Shown here: piece after piece, positions 17,356 to 26,921 of the stretch
How positions within the stretch are numbered: position 1 is the first letter of the stretch
How the letters are laid out: every line of letters starts with the position of its first letter
NCBI GenBank assembly: GCA_902778535.1
Contig: CACYYG010000010.1
Span: forward strand, 1-64,000
Direction: 5' to 3'
Length of the DNA stretch: 64,000 nt
From: an uncultured Prevotellaceae bacterium
GTDB taxonomy: Bacteria; Bacteroidota; Bacteroidia; Bacteroidales; Bacteroidaceae
Made by a program: the position numbers and the translations under genes
Notes under the pieces: model-generated
Told to the model about the DNA's origin: nothing
What the model saw: only the letters and a program-made list of their open reading frames with translations
Database searches by the model: none

Positions 17356-17356
17356 A

Positions 17357-17384
17357 ATTTTCAATTTTCAATTATCAATTTTCA
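17357..17384. repeat. Heptad array abutting the distal susD start codon
   Basis: ATTTTCA, ATTTTCA, ATTATCA, ATTTTCA in tandem fill the susC-susD gap, ending one base from the ATG at 17355. Confidence 0.8.
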
Positions 17385-17391
17385 ATTTCGA

Positions 17392-20300
17392 TTACAGGTT
17401 GATCTTTACGCCAGCCACGATGCTGCGGCTGTGGCCTAAATAGCCCACGTCGACGCCCTGGCCGATGACGTTGCCCGTCAGAGCTGCCTCTGGATCACTG
17501 CCAAGGTAGCGCGTCAGGGTGAGCAGATTGTTGCCCTGCACCCAGAACTGCATACCCTGCAAGAATTCTGACTTCAGCGGCAGGTCATAGCTCAGGGTGA
17601 CACTTCTCAGGCGCAGATAGGAACCGTCTTCAATCCATCGATTGCTGAAGCGCGCGTTGCCCATAGGATCCTGGAAGGTGATGCGGGGCACGTCTGTTTG
17701 CTGCCCTTCCACCTGCCAGCGGCGCTCCAAGGCCGTGGTCTGATTCATAAATCGGTTGCCACCCTCAAGCTGCGAGCGCATGTAGTTGTAGACATCGTTG
17801 CCCAGCGAATAGTTGAAGCGCACGTCAAGACGCAGGCGCTTCCATGCCAACGAGCTGTAGATGTTGCCATAGATGTCGGGATTGGGGTCGCCGATGACGG
17901 TCTGGTCGGCCTCAGTAATCATGCCGTCGCCGTTCAGGTCGGCAAAGTGCACATCACCTGCACCGAAATAATTTTTGTCGATGCCATTCCCGGCCGTGAA
18001 ATAGAGGCCGTTCTCGCCTGCCAGTCCTGCCTGCATGGCTTCCTCGGTAGTAGAGAAGACGCTGAGTGCCTTGTATCCATAGAAGAGGTTTGACGCCTGC
18101 CCCTCCTGCGAGCGGATGGTGGCTCCGTAGACCTCGGAGTCGAAGTAGCGCGTGCCGTCGGCCAGCTGCTGGGCAGTCTGCGGCAGCTGGGTGAGCTCAT
18201 TCTTGTAATGGCCCACACTGGCGCCTACCTGCCACTGCCAGTCTTTCATGGCCAGCACCTTCACGTTGACATCGACATCGAAGCCTTCATTCTTCAGCTT
18301 GCCGTCGTTTGACCAGTTCTCACGCAATCCGCTGAGATAGCCCAGCGTCTGACGGGTGAGAAGGTTGCTGGTGGCAGAGCGGAAATAGTTGAACGACAGG
18401 CCGAGGCGGTTGTTGAGGAAGCGCGACTCGAAACCGGCGTTCAGGCGGCGTGTCGTCTCCCACTTGATGCTGTTGTTGCCAATGCCCTCGAAGGCCAGAC
18501 CGGAAATGCGGTTCTGATAGAGTGTGGAGCTGAAGTAACTGCGGGCAGCATAGTAGTCGATGTCGTCGTTACCGCTGACGTCGTAGCCGGCGGTAAGGCG
18601 CAGGTAGTCGATGCCATTGACTTTGGCCAGCCAAGGCTCGTTGCTCATCACCCACGAAGCCTGCACAGCGGGGAAAATGGCCCAAGGAGCCTTCAACAGC
18701 TTGATGTCGCCGCTCTCGGAGCCGAAGCGTGAAGAACCATCCATCGTGAGGTTGGCCTGTACATAGTAGCGGCTCTTGTAATTGTACTCAGCCTGTGCAT
18801 ACCATGCCATGCTGTTCCAGTTCTCGTTGATGCTCTTGGCACCCTTGCCCAGCAGACTGGCGTTCATACGCGGTGTCTTGTCGCTGCCGGTGTTGTAGCC
18901 CCACTGGCGGTTGACGGAGTAGCTCTCCCAGTTGATGCGGGCACCTCCGAAAAGATGCAGGTGATGGGCGTTGAAGCGCTTCGTCCAGTCGATGCGCGTA
19001 TCGCTCATAACGGAGTTCTGCTTCGAGGCCAGTGAGCGCACCTCATTCTCCACAGAGCGGGCCAGACTGGACACATAATAGGGGGGCGTGCCGTTGATGG
19101 GAATGTAGAACATTTCGTTGGTGTTCACCAGGTTGTAGCTGAAGTGCTCGCTGATGAACAGGTTGTTGTTAATCAGATACTTCGGCGTAATGGTGAGGTT
19201 GAGCATGGAGTTCTCGAAATGGTTCTTGTTCTCGGCATCCGACCACTCGAGGATGGCGGCGGGATTGCCCAGCTGCCAGTTGTAGCTACCGTATCTGACC
19301 ATGGCCTCCTCCAGATAATTCTCATGAGTGATGTCGAACTTCGAAGTGGAGAAACGACCGGCGCCTGTCTCATCGTGTCCATAGCTATAGGGACTCATAA
19401 ACGGACTTTTGACGTAGGCGAGGAACGATGGCGCCGTGGGTGTTCCTTCATCATAGCCAATAGGGGCACCGTCGTTGCGGAGGTTGCGTGTAATGTTCGA
19501 GAACGAAGCATCGAAGCGCACGTCGATTTTCGGGCCCAGACCGATGTCGGTGTTGAAACGCACATTCAGGCGGTCCATATCGTTTTTCTTCAGCGTGCTC
19601 TGCTGGTTGCTGTAGCCCACTGAGAGATTGTAGTTGGCCACGTCGTCGCCGCCCTCCACATTGATGCCGTAGTTCTGGGTGAAGGCTGTGCGATAGACAT
19701 ATTCCTTCCAGTCGGTGTTCTGATGATAGAGGTCGTAATAGTAATAGTTGGGATTCTCGTTAAGGAACTTGAAGGTGCGCGTCAGCGTCTGCGTGGTCTT
19801 CAGCAGTTCGGAGGCGTAGCCGCGATAGGCGTCGTTGTCCATCACGGAGTAATACTTTGGCTCCATGGTGACGCCGGCCGAGATGTTGGCGGTGATGCGC
19901 GTTGCCATCGACTTGTTGCGGCGTGTCTGAATAAGAATGACGCCGTTGGCTCCTTTGGCTCCATAGAGTGCAGTGCCGTTGCGCAGCACGGTGACCTTCT
20001 CGATGTCAGCCGGATTGATGTTCGACAGCACATCGTTGTAGAAGCCCTCGTGCAGCATGGTACGCGTGTACTGCTGATCGATGATGACGCCGTCGACGAC
20101 GACAAGAGGCTGGGCGTTGACGTTCAGCGAGTTAAGACCCTGCATAAACATCACCGAACCCACGCCGGGCGTGCCGCCGCGACTGATGGTGTGCACGTAG
20201 GCGCCCATCTGGTCCTGCATCTCATCCTTGATGTTAATGGCGTTGGTGTAGCGGAAGTCGGTTGCCTCCCGCACATTCATCACATTGGTCTTTGCTGTAT

Positions 20301-20694
20301 AGTCGCTGCGGAAGGTAGTGACATAGAGCATTGACGTGCGCTGCTCCTCATCGGTCGTAAGGCCTTGAAGCTGCGCGCTATAGTCGGTGGTGGTGATGAA
20401 GATGGCGGTGGCGAAAAGGGGCACCTTCAACTCATAGGAGCCGTCATCGTCTGTCAGCGTGCTGAAACCGTCAATCTCGGCGGCACGCACGATGGCACCT
20501 GCAACGGGCTGACGCGTGGCAGCATCAATCACATGGCCGCGGACAGTGCGCGTGGGATAGTGTTTCTGCACAACGGTTTTCCTGACCGGAGCACTCACCT
20601 CCACCTCTTCCTGCTCGTCGTCCTGAGCATAGAGGCTGGCGGGCAGCGCTGTCAGCAGCGACAGGGTCATGCCAAATAGGATATATCGTCTCAT
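17392..20694 (-). CDS. SusC/RagA TonB-dependent transporter (distal pair)
   Basis: 1100-residue outer-membrane import channel paired with the following SusD. Domains: signal peptide (MRRYILFGMTLSLLTALPASLYAQ), a carboxypeptidase-like beta-sandwich (RTVRGHVIDAATRQPVAGAIV), a TonB plug (GVGSVMFMQGLNSLNVNAQPLVVVDGV, VTVLRNGTALYGAKGANGVILIQTRR) and a C-terminal 22-strand barrel ending in an aromatic-rich strand. It lacks an anti-sigma STN domain, so TonB transport without direct sigma signalling is expected. The start at 20694 is chosen from the signal peptide; 58 further in-frame codons upstream overlap the previous gene. Confidence 0.92.
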   Translation of the reverse strand: MRRYILFGMTLSLLTALPASLYAQDDEQEEVEVSAPVRKTVVQKHYPTRTVRGHVIDAATRQPVAGAIVRAAEIDGFSTLTDDDGSYELKVPLFATAIFITTTDYSAQLQGLTTDEEQRTSMLYVTTFRSDYTAKTNVMNVREATDFRYTNAINIKDEMQDQMGAYVHTISRGGTPGVGSVMFMQGLNSLNVNAQPLVVVDGVIIDQQYTRTMLHEGFYNDVLSNINPADIEKVTVLRNGTALYGAKGANGVILIQTRRNKSMATRITANISAGVTMEPKYYSVMDNDAYRGYASELLKTTQTLTRTFKFLNENPNYYYYDLYHQNTDWKEYVYRTAFTQNYGINVEGGDDVANYNLSVGYSNQQSTLKKNDMDRLNVRFNTDIGLGPKIDVRFDASFSNITRNLRNDGAPIGYDEGTPTAPSFLAYVKSPFMSPYSYGHDETGAGRFSTSKFDITHENYLEEAMVRYGSYNWQLGNPAAILEWSDAENKNHFENSMLNLTITPKYLINNNLFISEHFSYNLVNTNEMFYIPINGTPPYYVSSLARSVENEVRSLASKQNSVMSDTRIDWTKRFNAHHLHLFGGARINWESYSVNRQWGYNTGSDKTPRMNASLLGKGAKSINENWNSMAWYAQAEYNYKSRYYVQANLTMDGSSRFGSESGDIKLLKAPWAIFPAVQASWVMSNEPWLAKVNGIDYLRLTAGYDVSGNDDIDYYAARSYFSSTLYQNRISGLAFEGIGNNSIKWETTRRLNAGFESRFLNNRLGLSFNYFRSATSNLLTRQTLGYLSGLRENWSNDGKLKNEGFDVDVNVKVLAMKDWQWQVGASVGHYKNELTQLPQTAQQLADGTRYFDSEVYGATIRSQEGQASNLFYGYKALSVFSTTEEAMQAGLAGENGLYFTAGNGIDKNYFGAGDVHFADLNGDGMITEADQTVIGDPNPDIYGNIYSSLAWKRLRLDVRFNYSLGNDVYNYMRSQLEGGNRFMNQTTALERRWQVEGQQTDVPRITFQDPMGNARFSNRWIEDGSYLRLRSVTLSYDLPLKSEFLQGMQFWVQGNNLLTLTRYLGSDPEAALTGNVIGQGVDVGYLGHSRSIVAGVKINL

Positions 20695-20728
20695 AGTTTC
20701 TTTCTTTGTGAATAGATCGTGGAACATA

Positions 20729-22606
20729 TTAGCGAAGCATATACCAGTATTTATAGTCGCGGTCGGTGTACTGCCCGTGCGGATAGAGCAACACGCCAGG
20801 CTTTCCCTGGGCCGATGGTGCAATGGGCTCGGAAGCGGGAAGGGCATCGACAAGCTGCAATGAGCCATGCGGCACGAGCAGGATGCAGTCGATGCGCAGC
20901 GTGCGCGAGAAGCTCACATCGTTTTCAGCGTTCATTACGCGCGACTCCACTTCCATCACAGTCTGCATGTTGGCTGAAGTGAGTCCGTAAGTACAGTAGT
21001 CGAATGTATAGTTCTCGGCCACCAGCAGATAGTCTATCGCGTTGGGGGTGGTGGAGAATTCTACAGACTTGTAGTCTTTTTTCACGCCCGGACTGCTGAT
21101 GGTGCAGCGCAGCTTTGTCGGCAGTCGCTGGGCTATGGTGGCGTTGCTGTCGCTGGCCAGTGCAGGAACTGTTACAAGATAGATGTCGTATGGAATGTTG
21201 GAAAGAACATTGGTCAGATAGAAGTTGATATAGATGTTGTCTGAAACCGTTGGTTCCACCTCGATGAAGCCATTGTCCCACACGCGGCCGCGGAAGGCAT
21301 TGTCGGTAGGTACGACGTATTCGGTCACGGTAGCCAGGTTTACAGAGTCTTTCAGCTGTGCGTCATAGGCACGTCTCACGTCCTTTCGGTTTGAACTGTA
21401 TTCAGCCTCCACGACAATGTACTGGTCGAAGGTCATGCGCTTGTCGATATTCCAATGTGAAGCTTTGCGCACCTCGCCGTTGCTGCATCTGATCACCTCC
21501 GTATCAGCCAGTGCGCCGTTCTGGTTCATCGGTTTGTAATACTGATAGTATTCAAAGGGCTGCCCCCACGTCAGGCTGCGCATGGCATATTCCCTGACGC
21601 AGTTCACCGACATGGCCGAGTCGCGCAATGCCTCATCGGTGTTGAACGTGCGGCTGAAGGTGGTGCCCTTCATGATGGCGAGACGTGTATTGCGGTAGAC
21701 GAGCGAGTCGCGCTTGTCGATGCCTTCGCGATAGTTGAAGTAAGGCTCGTATTCTTCCACGAGCTTGCTCCACTCCTCGTTGGTAGGAGCGAGGAAGATG
21801 TAGGCGCTGTCCTCTACATGCAGGTTGCCCAAAGTTTCAAAGAGTCGGTTGCGCTGGATGAAGACTGAGTCGAGATACTGCGTCTTACCGTCCTTGATGC
21901 TGCCTGCCACGCTGAGGCTGGGCATGAATTCCTTGTAGTAGAACTGCGGATAGCTGCGACCACTGATGAGGGGATCGCCGCTGTAGAGGAACGCTCGCAG
22001 GCTGTCGAGGTCGGCGTCTTTGCGTATGTACTCGAAGACGTTGGGCAGGAATTCCACGGTGTTGTCGACGGTGAAGAGTATGCCGTTGCTGTAGAGCGCG
22101 TTCTTCGAGAGCAGCGACGCGTTGCCCAGCTTGTTGCTGAGCAGTGGCAGCTTCTTGCCGTTCATCATGCGAATGGAGTCGTTGGTATGGCCAGAAACTG
22201 AGAAGTTGAACAATGCCACGTGGTTCTGTATGAATTCCTTCATCACAGTGTTGTCGTTCTCCAGCGTACCGTTGGCCTTCTCTGTCTGATAGCGTGCGAT
22301 GAGCTCCTGTGCCTGGTCTTTCGAGAAGCAGTCGTTGGTGGGTGCAAAGACGGTGAGCACCTGTGCGGAGTTGAGTGTGCGGTCGAAGCCACACGCCTCG
22401 GCCACGCTGGCGAAGTTGCTCAGCTGCGGGTTGGCCTTGATGGCCTGCCACAGCGTGTTGTCGCTCATGCCGTACTGGGCAGTAGCCTGTCCTTCGTAGT
22501 GGTCGTCCCACTTGTCGGTACAGGCAGTGAGTCCAATAACCAACAGACAATAACCAGTAACCATTGTCACTTTGGTTCGGCCACTTATATTAAATGGATT
22601 CTTCAT
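20729..22606 (-). CDS. FAS1 (fasciclin) domain lipoprotein
   Basis: 625-residue secreted lipoprotein, with a lipobox near GLTAC. At least two FAS1 modules are visible by their H1 strands: LTVFAPTNDCFSK (near residue 85) and AYIFLAPTNEEWSKL (near 270). FAS1 domains are adhesion or ligand-binding folds. The C-terminal third is beta-rich (KDYKSVEFSTTPNAIDYLLVAENYTFD) and I do not recognise it. It lies between another FAS1 lipoprotein and SusC, with 33-34 bp gaps, so it probably belongs to the surface complex. The leader repeats AATAAAC-like heptads before the ATG. Confidence 0.8.
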   Translation of the reverse strand: MKNPFNISGRTKVTMVTGYCLLVIGLTACTDKWDDHYEGQATAQYGMSDNTLWQAIKANPQLSNFASVAEACGFDRTLNSAQVLTVFAPTNDCFSKDQAQELIARYQTEKANGTLENDNTVMKEFIQNHVALFNFSVSGHTNDSIRMMNGKKLPLLSNKLGNASLLSKNALYSNGILFTVDNTVEFLPNVFEYIRKDADLDSLRAFLYSGDPLISGRSYPQFYYKEFMPSLSVAGSIKDGKTQYLDSVFIQRNRLFETLGNLHVEDSAYIFLAPTNEEWSKLVEEYEPYFNYREGIDKRDSLVYRNTRLAIMKGTTFSRTFNTDEALRDSAMSVNCVREYAMRSLTWGQPFEYYQYYKPMNQNGALADTEVIRCSNGEVRKASHWNIDKRMTFDQYIVVEAEYSSNRKDVRRAYDAQLKDSVNLATVTEYVVPTDNAFRGRVWDNGFIEVEPTVSDNIYINFYLTNVLSNIPYDIYLVTVPALASDSNATIAQRLPTKLRCTISSPGVKKDYKSVEFSTTPNAIDYLLVAENYTFDYCTYGLTSANMQTVMEVESRVMNAENDVSFSRTLRIDCILLVPHGSLQLVDALPASEPIAPSAQGKPGVLLYPHGQYTDRDYKYWYMLR

Positions 22607-22634
22607 ATCTGGATTGTTTATTGTTTTACGTTTA
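22607..22634. repeat. Weak heptad periodicity before the FAS1 start
   Basis: Read on the minus strand: AATAAAC, GTAAAAC, AATAAAC, AATCCAG, then AT and the ATG at 22606. Two units are identical and the others diverged. Confidence 0.5.
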
Positions 22635-22639
22635 TTGGA

Positions 22640-24868
22640 TTAGAGGTCGTCTTCCATCTCGTTTTCGCTGTCGCCGCCAATGCCATAGACAGACTTAGGC
22701 ACCATCTCGAAATAGTCAAGCATGAACTCGTTGTCCTGACCGGCATCGGTATTGCCGCTGCCTACACGGAAACGGATGTAGTGGTCCTTCGTGGCATCTA
22801 TGTAGCCCTGGAAGAGTATTTTGCGGTAGGTTCTGGGATTGCCTGCGAAATAGCTTCTGAAATTCGGATCTGTAGGAGAGGCGTTTGGAGCAAAGTGGTA
22901 GATGCTTCGTCCGCCGCGATAGGCACCCAGGTTGCGCAGCAGTTTCTGCTCAGCAGCACGGTCTTCGTCGCTCATGCCTTTATAGTTGTCGAGCCTTTCG
23001 TCATCGACGAAGCGATCACTGATGTAGAGGTCGCTATTGAGGAACTTGGTCATGTCGAGGGGCAGTCCCTGCGGCTCGCCGTCGAAGTAGGTCTGCATGA
23101 TGCCTCTGCGAGGAATAGCACAGAATCCGAGTCGCAGCTGCCACTCACCGCTGTAGGGCACGGGCGGTATGCGGAAGGTGAAGTCGTACTTGCCCTTGAG
23201 GTTCCACTCGTCGCCCTGCCACGACCAGAAATTGCAGTGGGGCCGGCGCAGCACCACATAGCAGTTGGTGAAGCTGACGCCGTCGAGATAGCCTTCCGGG
23301 AAGTAGTAGTTGCGGCCGTTGTCGGGTATTTCTTTTTCGTCGGGGAAGTTCTGGTCGTCATCCTTGTCATAGTTGCCTTCCAGTCGGATGCCCTGGTTCA
23401 TCACCTCGGGGAAGATGCTGGAGAAGTCCATGCGTATGCGCATGTTCTGCACTACGTCGCGCACGTCCATGCTGAACACTACGAGGTCGTCGACATAGTA
23501 ATAGTGGCCGTTGACAGCATCATCCTCCACGTCGGGGCTTTCATTGGCCACATTGAGGATGTGTGCGCCGCGGTGCTCATAGTCGGGCGACTCATAGCGC
23601 CGGTTGACGAAGTGCTGGCCTTTGTAGGCGAGATCAGGTCCGTAGATATCCAGTTCGTTCAGATGGCTGTTGATGTTCTGTGGATCCTTGCGACTGTTCT
23701 TGCTGAGCTGCTCAATCTTCAGCATGGTGTAGGGCAGCAGTGTCTGATACCATTCGACGGGGTTGCAGAGTCGGGTGTCAAAACCGAAGGCCTCGCGTGT
23801 CTGCTTGGGCTCGAATGGTGTGAGCTGGTCAGGCCCCACATAGCGGTTGAGTATGTGGTACTGCACGAAGCGGTGCAGCGGGTTGACAGGGCTTTTGAGG
23901 TTGTCGAAGCTGTGTCCCTCGGCATTGACATCGCCAGGATAGACGGGGTCGTAGAAGAGACAGGCCAGGTCATAGAGCGCGTGCAGGTTGCCGCGGCTGG
24001 TGTCGATGCCGTATTCCTCGAACTTTGCCTTATAGAGTGAGTCGGGCTCGACGAAGGCGGTGTAGCCGTATTTCTTATGGTCAGGCACCCAAGCCACCTC
24101 TTCCCAGATGTCGGAGCGATAGCGGTATCTGGGCTGCTTGTTGCTGTAGTCGGGATCCTCGATGAGCAGTATCTGCTCGCGCACGCCAGTCTGCAGCAGG
24201 GCCTCATAGAAGATGCTGATGTCGGGGTTGTCGCGCAGGATGTCGGCTACGAAGCTGTTCGACTTCTCTATCACCTTGTCGATGGGCTGTATGATGCCGT
24301 TCTCCACAGAGTCGTTCTGATGGATGTAAGTGCCGTCTTCGAGTGTCTGCCCGAAGATGACATGCGCCTTCTTCTCGATGTAGACGACGGCATTGCTGTC
24401 GGCATCGATGCCCTGCGACGTGGCCAGATAGCGTCCCAGCATGTTGGTGGTGGGAATGGTCTGGGCGTTCATGGAGAAGGTGGTGTAGAGGTTGTCGATG
24501 ATGTGTGTGCGGGCAATGGTGTCGCAGTCGGCATCGCTGAGCTCATCCACGCTCTGCATGCCGCGGTTCCTGAGATATTCATCGACGGCATCGTTGGATG
24601 GCAAGAAGCATGTGTACTTGCCGTAGGTGGAGAGCAGGTCCATCAGCTTTGCACGCTCCACGATGGTCTTGAACTGGCTGTAGCAGGGGCGGTTGGCCAG
24701 ATAGTCGCTGATCATCTCACCCGTGAACGTGTAGTAATACTCGCTGTCGGGCTCGTCGGAACACGAGGTAAGTAACAGCCCCTCTCCTACTCCCCCGAGT
24801 GGGAGAGCCAAGGCGGCGAGCCTGAGGAGCAAGTTCTTGAACCGGTTCTTTATGGTCTTGGTTTTCAT
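22640..24868 (-). CDS. FAS1 domain lipoprotein with C-terminal beta-rich region
   Basis: 742 residues from the ATG at 24868; the frame is open 14 codons further. The lipoprotein signal is LLLRLAALALPLGGVGEGLLLTSC. Its LPLGGVGEGLLL core is encoded by a GC-rich hairpin repeat (24778-24812). One clear FAS1 module follows (YGKYTCFLPSNDAVDEYLRN, then IIDNLYTTFSMNAQ). The C-terminal half (WQGDEWNLKGKYDFTFRIPP, VRDVVQNMRIRMDFSSIFP) looks like beta-sandwich binding domains. No catalytic motif is seen. It is separated from the upstream susD by a 213-bp gap holding palindromes. Confidence 0.78.
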   Translation of the reverse strand: MKTKTIKNRFKNLLLRLAALALPLGGVGEGLLLTSCSDEPDSEYYYTFTGEMISDYLANRPCYSQFKTIVERAKLMDLLSTYGKYTCFLPSNDAVDEYLRNRGMQSVDELSDADCDTIARTHIIDNLYTTFSMNAQTIPTTNMLGRYLATSQGIDADSNAVVYIEKKAHVIFGQTLEDGTYIHQNDSVENGIIQPIDKVIEKSNSFVADILRDNPDISIFYEALLQTGVREQILLIEDPDYSNKQPRYRYRSDIWEEVAWVPDHKKYGYTAFVEPDSLYKAKFEEYGIDTSRGNLHALYDLACLFYDPVYPGDVNAEGHSFDNLKSPVNPLHRFVQYHILNRYVGPDQLTPFEPKQTREAFGFDTRLCNPVEWYQTLLPYTMLKIEQLSKNSRKDPQNINSHLNELDIYGPDLAYKGQHFVNRRYESPDYEHRGAHILNVANESPDVEDDAVNGHYYYVDDLVVFSMDVRDVVQNMRIRMDFSSIFPEVMNQGIRLEGNYDKDDDQNFPDEKEIPDNGRNYYFPEGYLDGVSFTNCYVVLRRPHCNFWSWQGDEWNLKGKYDFTFRIPPVPYSGEWQLRLGFCAIPRRGIMQTYFDGEPQGLPLDMTKFLNSDLYISDRFVDDERLDNYKGMSDEDRAAEQKLLRNLGAYRGGRSIYHFAPNASPTDPNFRSYFAGNPRTYRKILFQGYIDATKDHYIRFRVGSGNTDAGQDNEFMLDYFEMVPKSVYGIGGDSENEMEDDL
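24778..24812. repeat. GC-rich hairpin repeat encoding a signal-peptide core
   Basis: CTCTCCTACTC pairs with GAGTGGGAGAG around a CCCC loop, with one mismatch in 11. It lies in the signal peptide of the FAS1 lipoprotein and keeps the frame open. Confidence 0.7.
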
Positions 24869-24990
24869 ATATTGTAAATATTTTTTATTATCTGAGTCTT
24901 GTTTTTTCAACCTGCGGAAAATCCCATAAACAGGGGCGTTGTGAGTTTTTCAAAAATCGATCGATGTTTTTTGAAAAAAAGACCTCACTT

Positions 24991-25025
24991 TTGAAAAAAT
25001 CTATCGATAGATTTTTTTACGCGGA
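24991..25025. repeat. ATCTATCGATAGAT palindrome, copy 1
   Basis: AAAAAATCTATCGATAGATTTTTT is perfect over 24 bp (24994-25017), with ACGCGGA on the right. A longer version is at 60068-60107. A second AT-rich imperfect palindrome centred on ATCGATCGAT is 30 bp to the left. They fill the 213-bp gap between susD and the FAS1 gene, and may attenuate or terminate the upstream transcript. Confidence 0.8.
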
Positions 25026-25081
25026 TGATGTTTTTTTTCATGGGCTATTCGCATGTAAAATTTTATTACTATTCCTGCAGG

Positions 25082-26881
25082 TTATTTGGATGTCTTCTCG
25101 TAGCTCTCGTTCTCGCCTGTGCCGAAGACCGGGTTGGGCACGAGGTTGCGGTTGACGCGCATCTCTTCATAGTTGTAGGGCCAGAAGATGGCGTCCATCT
25201 TCTTGAAGAAATTGCTGACAAAGCCCTGGTTGACGTCTTCGCGGTTTGACATGATGGAAGCAAACTCGTTAGTATTGCCGGCACGCATGGCGTAGCGCAC
25301 CAGGTCGTAGTAGCGTTTGCCTTCGAACATCAGTTCGCGGCGGCGTTCACGCTGCACCAGGCTTTCCATCTGCGACTTGCTGTTATAGTTGTTGCGCTTC
25401 AGCGTGTCAGCAGCCAGCAGGGTGTTCTTGCAGATTGAGCGCTTGTTGATGGCATTGACCAGCTGGAAGGCCTTGTCGAGCTTCTCGCGGTTCATGCTGA
25501 CGGCAGCGCTGTCGGTGCCCTCAGTCATCTGCTGGCAGAGAGCTTCGGCCTCAAGAAGCATGATGTCGGGCAGGCGGTAGATTACCCACTTGCTGCCGTT
25601 TTCACCGTCGCCGAAGTAAGTGCGCCTGTTGTCGGTGTTCTTCTCGTTGTCGGCCACCTTCGAAGTGGAGACATCGACATCTTGCTCTCTGGTAGCATAT
25701 TTGGTGATATAACCGCTGCTTGAGCTGAAGGTGGTGTAGAGACGTGCGTCGTAGGCCTTGTTAGCGTCTTCGAAGACAGTGCGGGCTTCTGTTTTGACGG
25801 CATCCTCGACAACGAGGTTGGGAGCCACCCATGAGCCCATTTTATCGCGGCTGTTGCCGTAGAAGCTGCCAATGGCCGAGTTGGCCTTCTGTCCGCTGCC
25901 GGAGGGGTTGTCGGCATAAACCAGTTCGAAGATGGTTTCAAAGCTGTTGCCTTTGACGAAAATGTTTTGATAGACACTGCCATAGTTGGCGCCACTCAGG
26001 TGGAGACATTCCAGCGGATAGCCGTTGGTGCGCTCCAGCATCTGCTCGGCCTCGCTGGCGCTGATTCTGAATCCGGCGGTGCTCACCTTCTCCTTGAAGT
26101 ATTCTTTCCTCGACTCGATGAGCATCTCGGCGTAGCGGATGCAGTCGTCGTAGTTCTGTCTCCACAGATACATCTCGCAGAGCATGGCGTAGATGGCGTC
26201 GCGGGTGATGCGGCCCGTCTGGTCGCGCGGCTCGGTGAGCGGGTAGCGGGTGACGGCATCGCCCTTGACACTCTCCAGGTCGTAGATGAGGCTGTCTAAC
26301 ACGTCGTAGAAGGGCGTGGCGGGCAGGTCCATGCGCTGGTCGTCGTCGATGAATGCCTCGCGGCTGAAGGGCACGTCGCGGAAGGTGCGGATAAGATAGA
26401 AGTAGCACAGCGAGCGCAGGGCGGTCATCTCGGCAACGGTGGCTTTCAGGTCGGCCTGTGTGAAGCTGGGGTCTACGCTGTTGAGCGTCGGCGCATACTT
26501 CAGCACGGTGTTGCAGTAATTGATGACGGTATAGAACGATTCCCACTTCGTGTAGGTGTTCATGGCAGTGATGTTCTCGCGCAGCACATTGTAGAGGTTG
26601 AGCTGGTTGGTAATGTCGCGTCCGCCTGCCACATTGTCGCTGCGGCCTTCGCCCCACACCATCATACGCTCACGAATATCGCTCTCGAGCATCGCGGCAT
26701 AGCATCCGGTCACCACATTCTCAACGTCAGTTTTCTCGTTCCAGAAATCTTCGAGGATGATTTCATTCATCTGCTTGATCTCGAGGAAGTCGGAGCAGGA
26801 GACACAGAGTGCACTGAGGACACAGAGGACACAGAGGCCTATGGCATGATATATATTCTTGATAGTCTTCATAATCTTCAT
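25082..26881 (-). CDS. SusD/RagB-family outer-membrane lipoprotein (proximal pair)
   Basis: 599-residue surface lipoprotein. The signal peptide ends LSALCVSC and is followed by the canonical SusD opening SDFLEIKQMNEIILEDFWNEKTDVENVVTGCYAAM. Helical TPR-like units include MTALRSLCYFYLIRTFRDVPFS, and the C-terminal RRRELMFEGKRYYDLVRYAMR is diagnostic. It follows its SusC by 40 bp. The cysteine-rich signal (CVLCVLSALCVSC) comes from a short tandem repeat (GAGGACACA units on the plus strand near 26818-26840). The start may be M1 or M4. Ligand unknown. Confidence 0.9.
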   Translation of the reverse strand: MKIMKTIKNIYHAIGLCVLCVLSALCVSCSDFLEIKQMNEIILEDFWNEKTDVENVVTGCYAAMLESDIRERMMVWGEGRSDNVAGGRDITNQLNLYNVLRENITAMNTYTKWESFYTVINYCNTVLKYAPTLNSVDPSFTQADLKATVAEMTALRSLCYFYLIRTFRDVPFSREAFIDDDQRMDLPATPFYDVLDSLIYDLESVKGDAVTRYPLTEPRDQTGRITRDAIYAMLCEMYLWRQNYDDCIRYAEMLIESRKEYFKEKVSTAGFRISASEAEQMLERTNGYPLECLHLSGANYGSVYQNIFVKGNSFETIFELVYADNPSGSGQKANSAIGSFYGNSRDKMGSWVAPNLVVEDAVKTEARTVFEDANKAYDARLYTTFSSSSGYITKYATREQDVDVSTSKVADNEKNTDNRRTYFGDGENGSKWVIYRLPDIMLLEAEALCQQMTEGTDSAAVSMNREKLDKAFQLVNAINKRSICKNTLLAADTLKRNNYNSKSQMESLVQRERRRELMFEGKRYYDLVRYAMRAGNTNEFASIMSNREDVNQGFVSNFFKKMDAIFWPYNYEEMRVNRNLVPNPVFGTGENESYEKTSK

Positions 26882-26882
26882 T

Positions 26883-26917
26883 TCTCAAATCTCAATTCTC
26901 AAATCTCAATTCTCAAT
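26883..26917. repeat. Five-unit heptad array abutting the proximal susD start codon
   Basis: TCTCAAA, TCTCAAT, TCTCAAA, TCTCAAT, TCTCAAT in tandem occupy almost the whole susC-susD gap, one base from the ATG at 26881. The other susD has a different heptad sequence in the equivalent place. Confidence 0.85.
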
Positions 26918-26921
26918 TTAG

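Noticed and set aside
20695-20868. N-terminal extension of the distal SusC protein
   Set aside because: The extra 58 codons overlap the preceding FAS1 gene and precede a perfect signal peptide at 20694.
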